This document shows, one piece after another, positions 60,500 through 64,000 of a stretch of 64,000 nucleotides of DNA. A program made the position numbers and the translations under genes. The stretch is from Paraburkholderia phytofirmans OLGA172 (GTDB lineage Bacteria; Pseudomonadota; Gammaproteobacteria; Burkholderiales; Burkholderiaceae): assembly GCF_001634365.1 (NCBI RefSeq), contig NZ_CP014578.1, positions 1,736,001 through 1,800,000 on the forward strand. The letters run 5' to 3'. The first letter of the stretch is position 1, and the number at the start of each line of letters is the position of its first letter. The notes under the pieces are model-generated. The model saw nothing but the letters and a program-made list of their open reading frames with translations. It did no database searches and was not told where the DNA came from.

Positions 60500-63400
60500 A
60501 CGCACGCGACCGCAAAACCGGGCGTGACAGCGCGCCCGTCACCCCGTCCGACGCCGAGGCACATGGCGAAGGCGGCTTCAATCTCTCCGCGTGGGCGTTG
60601 CGCCATCAGCAGCTCGTGATCTTTCTGATCGGGCTTGCAACCCTGTTCGGCGTGATCGGGTATACGCAGCTTGCCCAGTCGGAAGACCCGCCGTTCACGT
60701 TCCGGACCATGGTCGTCAAGACTTACTGGCCGGGGGCGACTGCCCGCGAGGTACAGGAACAGATCACGGACCGGATTGGTCGTCAGTTGCAGGCCGCGCC
60801 GTACGTCGACAACATCAAGAGTTACTCGCGGCCCGGCGAGTCGATGATCTTCTTCGCAATGAAAGACTCGGCCCCGGTCAAGGATGTCCCAGAGACCTGG
60901 TACCAGGTGCGCAAGAAAGTGGGCGACATCGCGGCGACGCTGCCCAAGGGGACGGTCGGACCGTTTTTCAACGACGAGTTCGGTGACGTCTACACAAACA
61001 TCTATGCGCTTGAAGGCGACGGCTTTACGCCTGCGCAACTGCACGACTACGCGGACCAGTTGCGCGCGATCCTGCTGCGCGTGCCCGGCGTCGCCAAGGT
61101 CGACTACTTTGGCGACCCGGACCAGCACATCTTCGTCGAGATATCGAATGCAGAACTGACGGGGCTCTCTATCACGCCGCAGCAGCTCGCCCAGGCAATC
61201 GACGCACAAAATACCGTTGCGCCCGTGGGCGCCATTACGACGGCGGACGACCGGGTGTTCGTGCGACCGAGCGGCGCGTTCAAGGACGTGCAGGCGCTCG
61301 CCGACACGCTCATCACCGTGAACAAACGTACGTTCCGGCTCGGTGACATCGCGAAGATCACGCGCGGCTACGACGATCCGCCCGTCACCCAGATGCGGGT
61401 CGGCGGACAGGCGGTCCTCGGGATCGGCGTCACAATGCAAAAGGGCGGCGACGTGATCAGCCTCGGCAAGGCGCTTGACGCGAAAACCGCCGAACTGCAG
61501 GCCGCCATGCCGGCGGGACTCAAGCTGGCTGCCGTCTCGAGCATGCCTCACGCGGTCAAGCATTCAGTGGACGAGTTCGTCAGGTCGGTCGCCGAAGCGG
61601 TAGCAATCGTGCTGGTCGTGAGCCTCGTTTCGCTCGGCCTGCGCACCGGCATGGTCGTCGTGATCTCGATTCCGATCGTGCTCGCCGTGACGGCGCTGTG
61701 CATGCATGTGTTCAATATCGGGCTGGACCAGGTCTCCCTTGGCACGCTCGTGCTCGCGCTGGGGCTGCTCGTCGACGACGCGATTATCGCCGTCGAAACG
61801 ATGGCCGTGAAGCTCGAGCAGGGGTGGACTCGCACGCGCGCGGCGGCCTTTGCCTACACGAGCACGGCATTCCCTATGCTGACCGGCACGCTCGTGACGG
61901 TATCGGGCTTCCTGCCGATCGCACTCGCGAAATCGAGTACGGGCGAATACACGCGCTCGATCTTCGAAGTGTCGGCCATAGCGCTGATCGTATCGTGGTT
62001 CGCGGCCGTCGTGCTGGTCCCCTTGCTGGGCTTCCACATGCTGCCCGAGCATAAGAGCCACGAGAGTGGCGGGCACCATCACGAGCACGATGTTTACAAC
62101 ACCGGCTTCTACCGGCGCCTGTCGGGGTGGGTCTCGTGGTGTATCGAGCGTCGCTGGGTCGTGCTTGGTGTCACTGCCGCGCTCTTTGCGATCGCGATGG
62201 CGGCCTTCACGCGCGTGCCGCAACAGTTCTTCCCAAACTCGGAGCGGCCGGAGCTGCTCGCGGACCTGCGACTGCCGGAAGGCGCTTCGTTCGAGGCGAC
62301 GCTGCGTGAAGCGAAGCGCCTGGAAAAGGCGCTCGACGGCAATCCCGGGATCGACCACTTCGTCGACTTTGTGGGCACCGGAGCACCGCGCTTTTACCTG
62401 CCGCTCGACCAGCAGCTTCAGCAGCCCAACTTTGCGCAGTTCGTGATCACGGCAAAAAGCGTCGAAAACCGCGAAGAGTTGATGCGCTGGCTCGATGCCA
62501 AACTCGGGAGAGAGTTCTCCGGCGTGCGCACGCGTGTGGCGCGGCTCGAGAACGGTCCGCCCGTGGGTTTCCCGATCAAGTTCCGGGTGAGCGGCAACGA
62601 TATTGCAACCGTGCGCTCCATTGCTGAAACGGTCGCCGGGAAGGTCCGTGCCGACTCCCGCACACGCAATGTGCAGTTCGACTGGGACGAGCCGGCGGAA
62701 CGGTCGATCTCGTTCGAGATCGATCAGAGCAGGGCGCGCCAGCTTGGCGTCACGTCGGAGGACGTATCGAACTTCCTGGCCATGACGCTTTCGGGGTACA
62801 CGGTCACGCAGTACCGTGAGGGGGACAAGCTGATCAACGTCGATCTGCGCGCGCCGAAGAGCGAGCGTGTTGATCCCGCGCAGCTCACGAGCCTCGCGAT
62901 TCCGACGCCGAACGGCCCGGTTCCGCTCGGTTCCCTCGGACACGTTCGGGACACGCTCGAGTACGGCGTGATCTGGCAGCGCGACCGGCAGCCGACGATC
63001 ACCGTGCAGGCTGACATTCGGGGCGACGCGCAGGGCATCGACGTGACCCGCGATATCGAGGACGCGCTCGCCGGGGAACAAGCGAGACTGCCGGTCGGTT
63101 ATCGCATCGAAGTAGGCGGCGCGGTCGAAGAAAGCGTGAAAGGCCAGACCTCGATCAACGCCGAGATGCCGCTCATGATTATCGCCGTGCTGACGTTGCT
63201 CATGATCCAGCTCAAGAGCTTCCTGCGGACGTTTATCGTCGTGCTGACAGCACCGCTCGGGCTGATCGGCGTCGTGGCCGCGCTGCTCCTGTTCGGCAAG
63301 CCCTTTGGTTTCGTCGCGTTGCTCGGCGTGATTGCCATGTTCGGCATCATTATGCGCAACTCCGTGATTCTGGTCGACCAGATCGACCAGGACATCGCGG

Positions 63401-63669
63401 CGGGGCATGGGCGCTTCGACGCGATTATCGGTGCAACCGTGCGGCGCTTCAGGCCAATCATACTGACGGCCGCAGCCGCCGTGCTCGCCTTGATTCCGCT
63501 GTTGCGTTCAGCGTTCTTCGGGCCCATGGCGACCGCGCTGATGGGGGGTATCACGATCGCCACGGGACTGACCATTTTCTTTCTGCCGGCGCTCTATGCG
63601 ACGTGTTTCAGGATCCGGCGCGATGAGCGCGGGATGCAACCGGTTGTCGTCGAGCATACGGAGATCTGA
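60496..63669 (+). CDS. RND efflux transporter permease (AcrB-like)
   Basis: This 1057-aa permease starts at ATG 60496, overlapping the adaptor stop by ATGA. It shows the first membrane helix (LVIFLIGLATLFGVIGYTQL), the YTQLAQSEDPPFTFRTMVVK motif, two large periplasmic loops, the LVLALGLLVDDAIIAVETMA segment in helix 4 with the paired Asp of the proton relay, and the C-terminal helices (IGVVAALLLFGKPFGFVALL, MATALMGGITIATGLTIFFL). A His-rich stretch (HESGGHHHEHD) in the cytoplasmic loop is unusual. Drug or hydrophobic compound export is likely. The substrate is unknown. Confidence 0.95.
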   Translation: MNARDRKTGRDSAPVTPSDAEAHGEGGFNLSAWALRHQQLVIFLIGLATLFGVIGYTQLAQSEDPPFTFRTMVVKTYWPGATAREVQEQITDRIGRQLQAAPYVDNIKSYSRPGESMIFFAMKDSAPVKDVPETWYQVRKKVGDIAATLPKGTVGPFFNDEFGDVYTNIYALEGDGFTPAQLHDYADQLRAILLRVPGVAKVDYFGDPDQHIFVEISNAELTGLSITPQQLAQAIDAQNTVAPVGAITTADDRVFVRPSGAFKDVQALADTLITVNKRTFRLGDIAKITRGYDDPPVTQMRVGGQAVLGIGVTMQKGGDVISLGKALDAKTAELQAAMPAGLKLAAVSSMPHAVKHSVDEFVRSVAEAVAIVLVVSLVSLGLRTGMVVVISIPIVLAVTALCMHVFNIGLDQVSLGTLVLALGLLVDDAIIAVETMAVKLEQGWTRTRAAAFAYTSTAFPMLTGTLVTVSGFLPIALAKSSTGEYTRSIFEVSAIALIVSWFAAVVLVPLLGFHMLPEHKSHESGGHHHEHDVYNTGFYRRLSGWVSWCIERRWVVLGVTAALFAIAMAAFTRVPQQFFPNSERPELLADLRLPEGASFEATLREAKRLEKALDGNPGIDHFVDFVGTGAPRFYLPLDQQLQQPNFAQFVITAKSVENREELMRWLDAKLGREFSGVRTRVARLENGPPVGFPIKFRVSGNDIATVRSIAETVAGKVRADSRTRNVQFDWDEPAERSISFEIDQSRARQLGVTSEDVSNFLAMTLSGYTVTQYREGDKLINVDLRAPKSERVDPAQLTSLAIPTPNGPVPLGSLGHVRDTLEYGVIWQRDRQPTITVQADIRGDAQGIDVTRDIEDALAGEQARLPVGYRIEVGGAVEESVKGQTSINAEMPLMIIAVLTLLMIQLKSFLRTFIVVLTAPLGLIGVVAALLLFGKPFGFVALLGVIAMFGIIMRNSVILVDQIDQDIAAGHGRFDAIIGATVRRFRPIILTAAAAVLALIPLLRSAFFGPMATALMGGITIATGLTIFFLPALYATCFRIRRDERGMQPVVVEHTEI

Positions 63670-63671
63670 TC

Positions 63672-64000
63672 ATGAAGCTTGCCCATAAGACATCCGCTCT
63701 CGCAGTCGCTACGGCGCTCGCGCTGACGGCCTGCTCGTTCGGCCCCAGCGGCGAGCCGCCGGCTGTGCCTTCGCCCGAGCACTACGGGGCGCAGGCGCAG
63801 CCCTCGAAGACTGTTGCCGCAGGCGGTATTGCGCAGCAATTCGATATCGGCTCGACGGCCGTTCCGCAATGGTGGCGGCTTTACCGGTCCGCCGTGCTCG
63901 ATGCACTCGTCGACGAAGGCTTGCGCAACAGCCCGACGCTTGCAGGTGCGCAGCGAACGCTCGCGGCCGCGCAAGAGGGACTGCGCGCGCAGGTCGGCTC
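63672..64000 (+). CDS. NodT/TolC-family outer-membrane efflux lipoprotein (3' end outside window)
   Basis: ATG 63672 stands two bases after the permease stop. A lipoprotein signal (HKTSALAVATALALTACSFG, lipobox LTAC) is followed by a short linker and the conserved VPQWWRLYRSAVLDALVDEG, NSPTLAGAQRTLAAAQEGLR region of NodT-type outer-membrane factors. It forms the outer-membrane channel for the preceding adaptor and permease. The frame is open to the end of the window. Confidence 0.9.
   Translation, partial: MKLAHKTSALAVATALALTACSFGPSGEPPAVPSPEHYGAQAQPSKTVAAGGIAQQFDIGSTAVPQWWRLYRSAVLDALVDEGLRNSPTLAGAQRTLAAAQEGLRAQVG

Noticed and set aside
60361..61563. 400-aa minus-strand ORF
   Set aside because: Antisense to the adaptor/permease junction; no motif or ribosome site.
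61564..63408. 614-aa minus-strand ORF
   Set aside because: It lies wholly antisense to the RND permease, is rich in Arg, His and Asp as expected for a high-GC shadow frame, and has no domain.
1..64000. tRNA or rRNA genes
   Set aside because: No cloverleaf-like sequence with conserved T-loop or any rRNA segment was recognised on either strand.

Overview
The window looks like accessory DNA from a beta-proteobacterium of the Burkholderiales, most likely Paraburkholderia, Caballeronia or a close relative. This is inferred from the high GC content, a Burkholderia-type general porin, tandem YqjD/YqjE-like genes, a poly-HAMP hybrid kinase and IS families common in that group. It resembles a secondary chromosome or megaplasmid. 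No rRNA, tRNA, CRISPR array, replication or housekeeping gene was recognised.

Layout. (1) 1-5043: 3' part of a very large AAA ATPase/GAF/PAS hybrid histidine kinase. (2) 5.1-12.4 kb: an insertion-sequence graveyard. An IS6 remnant is broken by an IS1111-group element, followed by an IS110-group left end, an ISKra4-type remnant, and an IS4-type transposase split by an IS3 element that is itself split by an intact IS1111-group element. An intact IS110-group element closes the cluster. (3) 12.4-20.6 kb: porin, small orphan genes, an IS701-type remnant, a rarA 3' relic, an IS607-type recombinase relic, a small Fis-annotated-type protein and another intact IS1111-group element. (4) 20.7-29.4 kb: integrative-element region. 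A large tyrosine recombinase gene is cut at its HxxR active-site box by a 3.4-kb element with three overlapping tyrosine recombinases (recombinase-in-trio, RIT). A 42-bp near-palindrome lies just upstream of the broken integrase. A truncated TnsD-like gene follows with a set of short repeats resembling a Tn7-like transposon end.

(5) 29.8-38 kb: a two-gene signalling operon, a soluble 2016-aa hybrid kinase with nine 92-residue HAMP-type repeats and a 713-aa REC-GAF-kinase-REC protein. (6) 38-58 kb: an envelope-stress and signalling island with DNA topoisomerase IB, DUF883/YqjE-like proteins, GlsB/YeaQ, PRC-barrel proteins, YetF-like DUF421, BrkB, an AtoE-type transporter, single-domain response regulators, a hybrid kinase, Uma2, DUF2442 and VOC proteins. 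Scattered among them are decayed relics of the same kinds of genes (DUF421, PRC-barrel, MgtC, SYLF, cold-shock protein, hybrid kinase, receiver). (7) 58.1-64 kb: a TetR regulator divergent from an RND efflux operon (adaptor, permease, outer-membrane lipoprotein, the last cut by the window end).

The most unusual signals are the RIT insertion in the catalytic box of another recombinase with its palindromic ends, the palindrome beside the broken integrase, the conserved non-coding ends of the IS110/IS1111 elements (candidate guide RNAs), the Tn7-like end with repeats, and the near-identical HAMP repeat array. All family assignments come from reading the sequence; no database search was run.
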